Origin: Streptomyces albospinus
Lineage (GTDB): Bacteria; Actinomycetota; Actinomycetes; Streptomycetales; Streptomycetaceae
NCBI RefSeq assembly: GCF_014648695.1
Contig: NZ_BMRP01000001.1
Location: forward strand, 1-64,000
Direction of reading: 5' to 3'
Length of the DNA stretch: 64,000 nucleotides
Positions within the stretch are counted from its first letter, which is position 1; the number at the start of each line of letters is the position of its first letter. Below the pieces are notes generated by a model that was given only the letters and a program-made list of their open reading frames with translations, ran no database searches and was not told where the DNA came from. Below are positions 16,010-23,314 of this stretch, one piece after another. Both the position numbers and the translations under genes were made by a program.

Positions 16010-16806
16010 GCGAGCACCCCTTCGAAGGTGTTGGTGACTGGACCTCCGACCCACTGGGTCCGGTGGGGTCGGTTGCTGTGCGGCCGGACCGTGAGCGGCT
16101 CCCCGGCACGGTTGTGAACGGTGACGGCGCGCGGTGCCACGAGCCCGCGCATAGTGGCGATGACGACGGCCGCAACGGCTCCGCTGCCGCAGGAGAGGGT
16201 TTCTTCCTCTACCCCGCGCTCGTACGTCCGGATCTTGAGGGCTTGGTTTCCGAGGGCCTGGACGAAGTTGACGTTCGTCCCCAGAGGGGCCAGGTCGGCG
16301 TGGTGGCGGACAAGGCGCCCGACCATGACCGCGTCGATGGCCTCTACATCGTCGACAACGGCGACCACGTGTTCGGTGCCTGTGTGGGCACTGTCGAACC
16401 AGGTCGGCTTGCCATGGATGACGGTGTGCACTCGCCGGGGTTGGATCACGCCGACCTCGGCGGTGACCCAGATGGAGTCGTCTTTGACGAGCGCCTCGTG
16501 CGTCACTCCCGCCATGCGCAGGCTCATCTCTCCGAAGCCGTGGTCGCGATGGGCGGCCCAGGCGGTACACCGGAGAGCGTTGCCACACATCGTGGCGATC
16601 GAGCCGTCGGCGTTGAAGCATTCGACTTCGAGAAGCGCGGGCGCCTTGCTGATCAGGCTGCTGATGACGAGACCATCCGCGCCGACACCAGTTCGTCGGG
16701 CGCAGAGGCGCTCAGCCTCCTTCGGCCAGTCCTTCTGGCTGCCGGGCTCGGGGTCGGAGAGGAGGATGAAGTCGTTCCCCGCTCCATGGATCTTGCGGAA
16801 GCGCAT
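16006..16806 (-). CDS. Diaminopimelate-epimerase-like (DapF family) amino acid epimerase
   Basis: 266 residues, the usual DapF length. RKIHGAGNDFI at the N-terminus and the two catalytic cysteine sites, MCGNALRC and SCGSGA, are intact. The first site reads CGNALRC rather than the usual CGNGxRC, so substrate choice may have shifted. A second dapF in Streptomyces is normally dispensable for lysine and cell-wall synthesis; its place directly before the ATP-grasp gene argues for a dedicated L-to-D epimerisation step in this operon. Confidence 0.88.
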   Translation of the reverse strand: MRFRKIHGAGNDFILLSDPEPGSQKDWPKEAERLCARRTGVGADGLVISSLISKAPALLEVECFNADGSIATMCGNALRCTAWAAHRDHGFGEMSLRMAGVTHEALVKDDSIWVTAEVGVIQPRRVHTVIHGKPTWFDSAHTGTEHVVAVVDDVEAIDAVMVGRLVRHHADLAPLGTNVNFVQALGNQALKIRTYERGVEEETLSCGSGAVAAVVIATMRGLVAPRAVTVHNRAGEPLTVRPHSNRPHRTQWVGGPVTNTFEGVLA

Positions 16807-16866
16807 GGCGAAGCTCCTCGCGTGATGGGGGTGAGACGGATGGCGCTAGGCCCTGGTGAGCCGCGA

Positions 16867-17112
16867 TCAGTGAGGCGACGCGGGACGGAAGGTGTCCTGG
16901 GCCCGTCGCATGGTCCACGGGGGGCGTCCAGCGAAGAGCAGGACACGGTGAGCCGCGGTGCCGGCCGACCGCATGTCCTGGACCCGTTGGTACTTGCCGT
17001 CGAGGTAGATGAAGTCGCCAACGCGGACATCTGCTGGCGGCCTCATTGCCTTCACCGTTCCGATGGGCGGAGGAGGGATGGCGGGCTGCTCCTCGGTTCT
17101 GCGCTCGTACAC
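16867..17112 (-). CDS. Small hypothetical protein (81 aa)
   Basis: Frame MYERRTEEQPAIPPPPIGTV then RVGDFIYLDGKYQRVQDMRS. The VGDFIYLDGKYQRV stretch looks like a small beta-barrel, common in Streptomyces proteins annotated as hypothetical. It begins next to the stop of the 28-residue peptide gene and ends 60 bp before dapF. Function unknown. Confidence 0.55.
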   Translation of the reverse strand: MYERRTEEQPAIPPPPIGTVKAMRPPADVRVGDFIYLDGKYQRVQDMRSAGTAAHRVLLFAGRPPWTMRRAQDTFRPASPH

Positions 17113-17199
17113 TCAGCCCCTCCAGATGCCCAGCAAAAGGGCCCCGCCGAGAACTACGAGACTGAGGACGTACGCGAGTTGGTGGTTTCGGTGACTCAT
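17113..17199 (-). CDS. 28-residue single-span membrane peptide
   Basis: MSHRNHQLAYVLSLVVLGGA followed by LLLGIWRG: one transmembrane helix with basic ends. Its ATG overlaps the Nudix stop (ATGA) and its stop abuts the next start, so it is embedded in the operon and probably translated. It is too short for most gene finders. It might be a membrane anchor or scaffold for the operon products, or a leader peptide. Confidence 0.5.
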   Translation of the reverse strand: MSHRNHQLAYVLSLVVLGGALLLGIWRG

Positions 17200-17738
17200 C
17201 AGATTCCGATCAGAAGGCTTTCCAGGCGGCTTCGCAGTGACGTGATGCCGATCTCTGCGAGAGGCACCCAGGACGCCGCGCCCGTTTCGATAGCCGAGGG
17301 GAAGACCGCACCCGAGTGCGCTCGGAAGAGGTAGCGGAACCCAACGCGCAGGCGTGGCCCGTACGTGTGTCGTCTCGGTTCCGTTACGTCGACCAAGAAG
17401 GGGCCCTCGTCGGCGGGCTGCGTCCACACGTCCCGGATGCCGACCTCCTCAGCCAAGAGGCGGAGAGCCGCTTCGGCAAGGGAGTTGTCCTCGTCTTCCG
17501 GCTCAGCTTCTGCGAGGGCAAAGCCCCTCTCGTACCGCAAGCACAGGACGCGATCCTGTTCGTCGACGACGACGGCAGCCGCCATGACGAGGGGGCAGCG
17601 CTGGCTGTGGGTGCAGGCTTGACGGCGCGAGTGGTCGAGGGCTGCGTCGTAGGCCGGCATCAAGGCCATCTGATCTTCCGGGTGTCTGTGGATGTAGCGA
17701 TTGAGCTCCCGAACGATCTGATCCTCCCCGACACTCAC
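17199..17738 (-). CDS. Nudix-fold hydrolase-like protein with degenerate Nudix box
   Basis: 179 residues from GTG 17738, which overlaps the upstream stop as GTGA; an ATG at 17774 would overlap by 40 bases. The fold is suggested by VMAAAVVVDEQDRVLCLRYE and then EAALRLLAEEVGI at about 95-110. In the box GX5EX7REUXEEXGU the glycine is lost and the first glutamate of RE is leucine (RLLAEEVG), while the EE pair survives. Hydrolysis may therefore be impaired, or the protein may have become a binding protein. Confidence 0.7.
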   Translation of the reverse strand: MSVGEDQIVRELNRYIHRHPEDQMALMPAYDAALDHSRRQACTHSQRCPLVMAAAVVVDEQDRVLCLRYERGFALAEAEPEDEDNSLAEAALRLLAEEVGIRDVWTQPADEGPFLVDVTEPRRHTYGPRLRVGFRYLFRAHSGAVFPSAIETGAASWVPLAEIGITSLRSRLESLLIGI

Positions 17739-18124
17739 GGCGCACCCAGCCCGTTGCGCTGCGTGTAGATCCACAGGAGCCGTCGAGTTAGAAGGGCGGC
17801 GTCCCGCATGTAGATGTACGCGCCGAAGGTGGGGGTGCTCTCGGACGGTCGGCGCGTGTAGTCGATCAGGCTGTATCCCTTGCGGACCAGTACCTCTACG
17901 TCCTGATCCTCGTTCGCGCCGAGCTCCTCACAAAGCAGGAGGTTCAGGTGACCCACGATGGCCGGGGTGGCGCCGTCCATGGCCGCGCGAGTCGTGGTGT
18001 CCATCCGCATGGCGAGGACGGATTCGGTGCGCGAGGAGATCCCCTCGACATCGATGGGGAGGTTGCCGATCGCAGCGCCCCCGGCCGTCCCTAGCGCCTT
18101 GCCGGTACTTGCCAAAGCCATCAC
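17735..18124 (-). CDS. Hypothetical protein, first gene of the epimerase/ATP-grasp operon
   Basis: 129 residues; starts at ATG 18124 or 18121. Contains GTAGGAAIGNLPIDVEGISS, then MDTTTRAAMDGATPAIVGHL, then YTRRPSESTPTFGAYIYMRD. No recognised domain. The promoter must lie in 18125-18215, which carries GGCAAGTT-type repeats. Confidence 0.6.
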   Translation of the reverse strand: MMALASTGKALGTAGGAAIGNLPIDVEGISSRTESVLAMRMDTTTRAAMDGATPAIVGHLNLLLCEELGANEDQDVEVLVRKGYSLIDYTRRPSESTPTFGAYIYMRDAALLTRRLLWIYTQRNGLGAP

Positions 18125-18127
18125 TGC

Positions 18128-18215
18128 CCCCTTCGGGCAAGTTTTGAGCGGTGCTAATCAAGCTAAGAAGGGGGGTAGAGAGTGCTCCACGAACGTGCCT
18201 GAACTTGCCAGGCGT
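18128..18215. promoter_or_regulatory. Promoter region with GGCAAGTT repeats (operon side)
   Basis: Plus-strand copies: acttgcc at about 18109, gggcaagttt at 18137-18146, and gaacttgccag at 18201-18211, the first two forming an inverted pair. The same octamer recurs upstream of the XRE unit at 19850-19900, suggesting one regulator for both. Confidence 0.5.
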
Positions 18216-19061
18216 TCACCCTAGAGAATCGATGGCTGCGGTGATGAGTTCACGGGCGGCGACGCCATAGACGGCAAGTTCCGCCAGGTCGCTGAACGTC
18301 TTGGCATACATGGCAAGTTCGTGCTTCTGGACGACGGTGAGATGGGCCGAGACGAGCTCGACGTTCACGATCTCGTCGTCATAGAGGAAGAACCCCTCGA
18401 CAGGCCAGAGATTTGAGCGGTCCGCGTCCTGGGGGATGATGCCGATGCTCACGGAGGGGAGCGCCATGGCGCTGAGCAGATAACCGAGTTGGCCAGCCAG
18501 TACGTCCGAGCCGCCGATGCGACAGCGCAGAACGCTCTCTTCGAGAAGGATGGCGAACTTGTGGTTGCCGTAGACGACCTTCTGCTTCTCCATGCGCACG
18601 GCAACAGCCGCCGGCACGTCGTCGACGAGTCCCCGGCGGTCCCGAATGGAGGTCAGGAGCGCCTTGATGTACGAGGACGTCTGTACGGGGCCGGGGATGA
18701 GCCACGGCGAGTAGATGCGGAACCGCTGGGTGCGCTCCCAGAGGGGAACAACCGACTCCTGCGCCCACTTGAGGCCGTGGCGTTCCATCTTGCGCCACTC
18801 GACGTACATGCCCTCAATTCCGCGGGCTGTGGTGATGAGATCCTCGGCCTCACCATCCGCGCCGCATGCGGAACACCAATCACGAAGGTCGCGCTCCGAG
18901 GGGGCACGGGTGCCGCTCTCGAAGCGCGATGCCTTCGACTCATGCCAACCCAGGTTGTGGGCCAGCGCACGCTTGGTAAGTCCGGCTGTTTGCCGGATCT
19001 CGGCCATGCGTTGTCCGAGCGCCTTGCGGGCTTCCTGGACGCTCGAAGATGGCGATGTCAT
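18216..19061 (-). CDS. XRE-family regulator, Scr1/DUF5753 type
   Basis: 281 residues. N-terminal HTH LGQRMAEIRQTAGLTKRALA then HNLGWHESKASRFESG (about 15-50), followed by the DUF5753 effector domain with YSPWLIPGPVQTSSYIKALL, AVAVRMEKQKVVYG, and SIGIIPQDAD. Such Streptomyces regulators typically pair with a small acidic DUF397 or DUF6879 partner that modulates DNA binding. Here DUF6879 and a 75-residue protein lie just upstream in the same direction. Confidence 0.9.
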   Translation of the reverse strand: MTSPSSSVQEARKALGQRMAEIRQTAGLTKRALAHNLGWHESKASRFESGTRAPSERDLRDWCSACGADGEAEDLITTARGIEGMYVEWRKMERHGLKWAQESVVPLWERTQRFRIYSPWLIPGPVQTSSYIKALLTSIRDRRGLVDDVPAAVAVRMEKQKVVYGNHKFAILLEESVLRCRIGGSDVLAGQLGYLLSAMALPSVSIGIIPQDADRSNLWPVEGFFLYDDEIVNVELVSAHLTVVQKHELAMYAKTFSDLAELAVYGVAARELITAAIDSLG

Positions 19062-19088
19062 GTCAGTGTGACAGTGCAGTTCGGGTTG

Positions 19089-19601
19089 TCAGGCCAACTC
19101 GAACTCTACGTGCGGAGTTGCCCGCTTCCACACGGCCTCGAAGGCCGACTCGCAGAGCTTCGCTACCTCCGGGTCTTCTGTGAGTTCGAGCTCCATGTTC
19201 TCGCCCTCGCCGTCGAAGTAGTTGACGAGAACGAGGCTGGAGTCGAACACCCAGAAGTCGTTGCCCGGAAGCGCGATGTCGGTCGCCTGGCGTCGCGAGA
19301 GCCACCGCACGTTTTCGCCGGCAGCGATGTTCAGCCCGTCCGTCACGTCGTACTCGAAGCGGATGTACTCGCTGACTGGTGTTGAAACGATACGGGCGCG
19401 TCGAACCTCGACGCCACGTGACGTTGCCTCCGTGACGATGGTGTGCCAGTCGGCCCAGCGCTCAGCCGGGTCGAGTGCCACTCCGGCCTTCCAGTCGACG
19501 AAGGCCGGGTCCGACCGCATGTACGAATCGCGCATCTCCAGGTGGACCGCTGTCCGCTGGCAGTCGCGAAACAGCTCCTCAAACGTCGGGATCTTCGTCA
19601 C
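19089..19601 (-). CDS. DUF6879 family protein
   Basis: 170 residues; contains LEMRDSYMRSDPAF, EVRRARIVSTPVSEYIRFEY, NVRWLSRRQATDIALPGNDF and WVFDSSLVLVNYFD, the usual landmarks of this Streptomyces family found beside XRE/DUF5753 genes. Predicted partner or antagonist of the regulator downstream. Overlaps the preceding 75-residue gene by 23 bases. Confidence 0.8.
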   Translation of the reverse strand: MTKIPTFEELFRDCQRTAVHLEMRDSYMRSDPAFVDWKAGVALDPAERWADWHTIVTEATSRGVEVRRARIVSTPVSEYIRFEYDVTDGLNIAAGENVRWLSRRQATDIALPGNDFWVFDSSLVLVNYFDGEGENMELELTEDPEVAKLCESAFEAVWKRATPHVEFELA

Positions 19602-19806
19602 CCTTCACCTCCAAGAAGAACTGCACCATGCGCCGGGGAATCTCCACCACCGACTCGTGGCCCGGAATGTCCATCTGCTTGAGACGCTCGGCGTCTTCGA
19701 CCTTCAGCCCCTGGACGAGGTACGTGTTCTTCACGTCATCCAGATAGACCGTGGGCGAGCCGCCGCTCGGACTCTCCGGGTCCTTCCCGAGCTTACGCAG
19801 GGCCAT
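19579..19806 (-). CDS. Small regulator-associated hypothetical protein (75 aa)
   Basis: ATG 19806 is chosen because ggaggtggacatc precedes it at correct spacing; GTG 19815 is less likely. It starts MALRKLGKDPESPSGGSPTV and continues with an acidic, helical second half. Commonly found directly before DUF6879 genes in Streptomyces; function unknown. First gene of the regulatory unit. Confidence 0.65.
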   Translation of the reverse strand: MALRKLGKDPESPSGGSPTVYLDDVKNTYLVQGLKVEDAERLKQMDIPGHESVVEIPRRMVQFFLEVKGDEDPDV

Positions 19807-19815
19807 GATGTCCAC

Positions 19816-19905
19816 CTCCGTTGAAGGTAACGATCGATGTGCCAGAGCTTGCCCCTAACTCTGGTGGCAGGCGACAAACTTGCCAGAACTTGCCAGGGCG
19901 GCGGT
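19816..19905. promoter_or_regulatory. Promoter region with GGCAAGTT repeats (XRE unit)
   Basis: Reading the minus strand there are two consecutive CTGGCAAGTT units (plus aacttgccagaacttgccag at about 19879-19898) and a looser GGCAAGCT (agcttgcc, about 19848). They lie 40-90 bp upstream of the 75-residue gene. Candidate operator of the XRE regulator. Confidence 0.5.
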
Positions 19906-19948
19906 GTTGAAGGCAGCAGGCTATGAGCCCTGCGGGCATGAGAGGGAG

Positions 19949-20038
19949 ATGAAGATCAGCCGCGTTCTTGCAGCCGTGGCCGGATCACTGATGCTCTCGC
20001 AGCCGCGAGTTGATCAAACCAGGTACGCCGCCGCCTAA
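19949..20038 (+). pseudogene. Truncated signal-peptide gene (29 codons)
   Basis: gagagggag precedes ATG 19949; the product MKISRVLAAVAGSLMLSQPR looks like the first part of a secretory signal peptide but runs into unrelated sequence and stops. The mature part is missing. This may be where a chromosomal gene was cut by insertion of the element to the right. Confidence 0.4.
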
Positions 20039-20147
20039 GGCCTGCCCGGCGGGTCCGGCTGTCACCTGAATGGGTGCAGCGGATAGGCGAGCGACTCCTC
20101 TCCGTGATTTACTCGTGACAATCAGTGACGAGCGAGAGGGCTGCACC

Positions 20148-20363
20148 ATGGCAACGAAGACGCAACAGCTGGCGGCGATCATCGCCAAGGCCATCAGCTA
20201 CATGACGCAGGGCGGGATGACCACCGGCGCGGCGCTCGAAAAGGCGCGCAAGGAATCCCCGGGCGCCGACAACATCACCAAGGACGAGGTCGACGCTGCC
20301 TGGAGGCAGCACAACATCGGAGACAATGTCGGATCGCCCGTCGGGCACATCGACGTGCCGTGA
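20148..20363 (+). CDS. Small hypothetical protein (71 aa)
   Basis: ATG 20148 after a ctgcacc spacer; a longer frame from 20070 lacks a ribosome-binding site. TKTQQLAAIIAKAISYMTQG is helical, followed by ALEKARKESPGADNITKDEV. It is the only plus-strand gene between the regulatory unit and the phage block. The 159 bases after it (20364-20522) hold no feature I can name. Confidence 0.55.
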   Translation: MATKTQQLAAIIAKAISYMTQGGMTTGAALEKARKESPGADNITKDEVDAAWRQHNIGDNVGSPVGHIDVP

Positions 20364-20522
20364 TCAGGTCGCGCGGCTGACGCTTGCGGGCGCAAGCCAA
20401 GTAAGCCCACCCCACCCCTGTCACATCCCGCCCCATGCCGGACGGAACGATTCCCTCTCCACCCTGCCACGCGACCCATCGGACAGGCCCTAGCCGCCTC
20501 GGAGCTAGCGGGCGGCGACTCG

Positions 20523-20885
20523 TTACTCGACCACCAGCGCGGTTGACCCCAGCCGACTGAGCGCGAGCCGAGTCAAGTCCGACAGCTCTTCGCCCTGTCG
20601 TGTGCTCTGCCGCGTCAGGGCTTGGACCTGTTGGAGGAGCTCGGTGTACGTCGGCTCCGACCTGGTGAGGAACACCGCGTTCTCGGCGATGTCGTCTGCG
20701 GTGGCCCGCGACGCCGCGAGCACCCGATCAACTAGCGCCCGCCGGTTCGTCTGGGCATCCGCCTGCGCGTTCTCCGCCTCGTTGTACGGCCGCGAGAGGA
20801 CCGTCCCGTCCTCGCGGCGCTCGTAGTACGTGCGGGTGGCGACGTCCCAATACTCGATCGCCCCTTCGGGCATGAGCTCGCTCAA
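20523..20885 (-). CDS. Phage hypothetical protein (120 aa)
   Basis: TTG 20885 overlaps the preceding stop (TTGA); ATG 20873 is an alternative. YWDVATRTYYERREDGTVL then SRPYNEAENAQADAQTNRRA gives a short beta part followed by a long helical or coiled segment. Similar small proteins sit at the ends of actinophage operons; no function known. It is the last gene of the minus-strand early operon. Confidence 0.6.
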   Translation of the reverse strand: MSELMPEGAIEYWDVATRTYYERREDGTVLSRPYNEAENAQADAQTNRRALVDRVLAASRATADDIAENAVFLTRSEPTYTELLQQVQALTRQSTRQGEELSDLTRLALSRLGSTALVVE

Positions 20886-21265
20886 GCCGCAGCCTCCATC
20901 TGGTCGTAACTGTCCACGTAGTCCATGCCGTTGAGGTGGGAGGCGATCTTGCCGACACCTCGTTCGAGCCGGTACCGCACGGCCCGGTCAGTTACGCCGT
21001 CACGGGCGGCGATCAGGCTGTCAGGCCAGTCGAGGCAGTACCGAAGGAAGAGCGCCCGGCGCTCGCCGAGTGACAGCTCGCACATCCTCCATGCCTGCCG
21101 GATGTCGGCGAGGTGGGCGAACAGGATGCCCGCGGCCTTCTTGTCGACCGTGCCCTTCGGCATGTCGGCGTCCGGCGCCTGGGGGTTGCGTATGCCGTAG
21201 GCCGCTTCCACGTCCCACACGGCCGGCAACAGGTGCTCGATCAGGCGCCGGTCGTAGCCGCTCAT
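20882..21265 (-). CDS. Sigma-70 region 4-like HTH protein of phage
   Basis: 127 residues, ATGA overlap with the preceding gene. The C-terminal half SLGERRALFLRYCLDWPDS then LIAARDGVTDRAVRYRLERG fits region 4 of sigma factors or RinA/ArpU-type late activators: a helix, a turn and a recognition helix. The N-terminal half (HLLPAVWDVEAAYG) is unlike sigma factors. Region 2 is missing but a region 2-like protein is encoded immediately upstream, so the two may act together on late promoters. Confidence 0.65.
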   Translation of the reverse strand: MSGYDRRLIEHLLPAVWDVEAAYGIRNPQAPDADMPKGTVDKKAAGILFAHLADIRQAWRMCELSLGERRALFLRYCLDWPDSLIAARDGVTDRAVRYRLERGVGKIASHLNGMDYVDSYDQMEAAA

Positions 21266-21582
21266 CGTTCACCTGCGCCGACACGCTCGCAGGCCGCCTC
21301 GTACGAGGTGTGCCGGGCTCGGTGCCGGGCCTGCGTTTTGATCTTGTCCGTCAGGTCGAGCACGAGCCGGTGGTACAGCACGCCGAGTCCGAGGCCCGGG
21401 TCGTTCAGGCACTCGCGCACCATCGCGGCCTTCGTCGCCAGGATGAGGACGGCCTCCTGGAAGGCGTCGTCGTACTCCATCGTGAGCCGGTCCTCGTAGC
21501 CGTCCGCGATGCGCCGGGCGGCACGGCCAGCGACGGCCATCACGTCGGGGGAGAGAACTGACCAGTCCGCGGATTCGCTCAC
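21262..21582 (-). CDS. Sigma-70 region 2-like phage protein
   Basis: 106 residues from GTG 21582 (GTGA overlap with the phosphoesterase stop). AVAGRAARRIADGY then EYDDAFQEAVLILATKAAMV has the DD-x-x-QE pattern of sigma region 2, followed by LYHRLVLDLTDKIK. The protein stops before any region 4. Its translational coupling to the region 4-like gene suggests a divided sigma-like factor. Confidence 0.55.
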   Translation of the reverse strand: MSESADWSVLSPDVMAVAGRAARRIADGYEDRLTMEYDDAFQEAVLILATKAAMVRECLNDPGLGLGVLYHRLVLDLTDKIKTQARHRARHTSYEAACERVGAGER

Positions 21583-22772
21583 CGGACCACCTCCTTCACG
21601 GGAACCTCGCCGTCCCGAGTGATCAGGAGCATCAGTCCGGGGGCGCCGACCGTGCCGGTGCGGTGCCGCCACCACGTCGACTCGGACTCCATGGCCGGAA
21701 CCTGGATGAACGTCCTCGGTCCGTCCGTGTCCACGAACTCGTGGTGGAGGTGGCCAGCAAGGAGGACATCGGCCTGGTGCATGGCGCTGGCCTTGTTGAA
21801 GCTCTGGCCCTTCCACCACTCGAAGTGCTTTCCGCTGCGCCACTGGTGCCCGTGGGCGTGCGCCACGACGGTTCCCGAGCACTCGACGACCACAGTCAGC
21901 TCGTCCGTGTCGGGCACGAAGAACTCGACGTGGCCGAACTCGTCCGGGGCGAGCGAGACGGCCTCCTGGACGGCGACGAGGGCATCGGTGTCGTGGGAGT
22001 CGTCGTACCGCGTGACGCCCTTGCCGTTGAACCTGACGGCTTCGCCGTGGTTGCCCGGTACGGCCGCGACGGTGAGGCGCTCGACGAGCGGCGCGAGACG
22101 CAGCACCGCGTGCGCCATCACCCGGCGGGTGATGCGGATCTGCTCGGTCAACGTGAGGGCGGTCCGCCATGCGTTCGCGCCGTTCTGCGACTGGTAGCCC
22201 TCGATGTGGTCGCCCAGCCAGGCGAGGTGAACGTGCCCGATCGAGAAGCGCTTGCGGTACTCGGCGAGCAGGTCGGCGGCCTTGTCGATGCAGGAGATTG
22301 TGCGCTGGAGCGTGCCGGCCACTCCGTCGCCATCCGCCTTCCCGAACTGCATGTCTCCGAGCGCGATGATCAGGGTGTGGTCGCCCTGTCGCTGGGCGGT
22401 CAGCAGGCGGGGCGGGTCGTATTGGTCAACCAGGGCCAGGAGCTCGTCCAGGTTCGGACGCTGTGCTTCTACGGACTGGCGTCGCGCGAAGGTGAAACGG
22501 GTGGAGACTCCGAGCTCGCCGTTCGGCATCGTCCATTCGGAGCTTCGGAACGCCTTCACGTCCCAGTCGGCAGGGTCGAGGTGATGAGCACGGAGCACGT
22601 CGGCGGCCGAGGAATCGGGGTCCATCTCGGCGGGGCCGCGCACGGTGACCTCGGCCGCGTCGCCGGAGACCTCGATCTGTCGGGTGTAGTCGCGTTCGGG
22701 ATCGGCCTGGCGGCTGGATACAGGGGGCGGGGTCGGCGTGGCGAGCAGGTCAGCCAGCAGAGTGTCAGTCAC
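21579..22772 (-). CDS. Metallophosphoesterase (phage exonuclease/phosphatase-like)
   Basis: 397 residues. Calcineurin-like metal sites are in order: ALGDMQFGK, AWLGDHIEGY, VPGNHGE, AHAHGHQ and LLAGHLHHEF. The N-terminal 130 residues are specific to this phage family. GTG 22772 is preferred; it lies inside an operator-like repeat with ggagg 12 bases upstream, while ATG 22784 is directly against the ribosome-binding site. In actinophages such proteins are annotated as phosphoesterases or SbcD-like nucleases acting in DNA metabolism. Confidence 0.8.
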   Translation of the reverse strand: MTDTLLADLLATPTPPPVSSRQADPERDYTRQIEVSGDAAEVTVRGPAEMDPDSSAADVLRAHHLDPADWDVKAFRSSEWTMPNGELGVSTRFTFARRQSVEAQRPNLDELLALVDQYDPPRLLTAQRQGDHTLIIALGDMQFGKADGDGVAGTLQRTISCIDKAADLLAEYRKRFSIGHVHLAWLGDHIEGYQSQNGANAWRTALTLTEQIRITRRVMAHAVLRLAPLVERLTVAAVPGNHGEAVRFNGKGVTRYDDSHDTDALVAVQEAVSLAPDEFGHVEFFVPDTDELTVVVECSGTVVAHAHGHQWRSGKHFEWWKGQSFNKASAMHQADVLLAGHLHHEFVDTDGPRTFIQVPAMESESTWWRHRTGTVGAPGLMLLITRDGEVPVKEVVR

Positions 22773-22780
22773 AGGTTTAC
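22768..22780 (-). repeat. Phage 13-bp inverted repeat containing the phosphoesterase start
   Basis: GTAAACCTGTGAC on the minus strand; GTG 22772 lies within it, as in the resolvase gene. Confidence 0.75.
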
Positions 22781-22983
22781 ACATCCTCCTGAAGGGATCG
22801 GCGGTACGTGCGGATGGTGGAGGCGGACACGTGGTGTCCGTGCTTGCGGAGAACGAGCGCGAGCCGCTCTGCGGAGGAGCCGTCGAGGAGCCGGATCACC
22901 ATCGACTCGCGCTCGTCGGGCTCCAGTTCGTCATAGATGCTCTGGAGAGTTGGGCCGGGCTGTCCGGGCAGTGCCTCACTCAC
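22777..22983 (-). CDS. Small phage HTH protein (68 aa)
   Basis: GTG 22983. LQSIYDELEPDERESMVIRL then SSAERLALVLRKHGHHVSAS and TIRTYRRSL: the last part is a helix-turn-helix of the kind found in small actinophage regulators. Overlaps the preceding gene by 8 bases. Confidence 0.6.
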   Translation of the reverse strand: MSEALPGQPGPTLQSIYDELEPDERESMVIRLLDGSSAERLALVLRKHGHHVSASTIRTYRRSLQEDV

Positions 22984-23314
22984 ACGGCCCCCTGTCGATC
23001 GACTCGACGGCCGCCACAGCGAGGGCGGCCAGATGGACGAGCCCGGCACGTGCGTCCTCCGGCCGCTGCTCGGCGAGGGTGCCGAAGGCCGCGGCGAGGA
23101 GAGTCGAATCCCAGCCGGGTACTCCGTCGAGGTCCCGGCTGGTGTTGATCGTCCGCCACCGGCTCGCCTCATGCAGGTGGTGAGATCGACCCTTGTGGGG
23201 GCGATGTCCTCCGGCCACGGGAACGGTGCGGTCCTCAACGGACTTCCGGGCTGCGCGGACCTCGGCCAGGATCGCTGTCACGGGTGCCGACCGCTTCGTC
23301 TTCATCTCGGTCAC
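22976..23314 (-). CDS. Phage hypothetical protein (112 aa)
   Basis: GTG 23314 overlaps the primase stop (GTGA). The N-terminal part TKRSAPVTAILAEVRAARKS is basic; the C-terminal part GVPGWDSTLLAAAFGTLAEQ then LVHLAALAVAAVESI is helical. No recognised domain. Its place between primase and phosphoesterase suggests a role in replication or nucleotide metabolism. Confidence 0.6.
   Translation of the reverse strand: MTEMKTKRSAPVTAILAEVRAARKSVEDRTVPVAGGHRPHKGRSHHLHEASRWRTINTSRDLDGVPGWDSTLLAAAFGTLAEQRPEDARAGLVHLAALAVAAVESIDRGPCE

Noticed and set aside
14882..17334. Long plus-strand frames across the ATP-grasp/DapF operon
   Set aside because: The minus strand carries unmistakable Ddl and DapF motifs with stop/start overlaps; the plus-strand frames are shadows.
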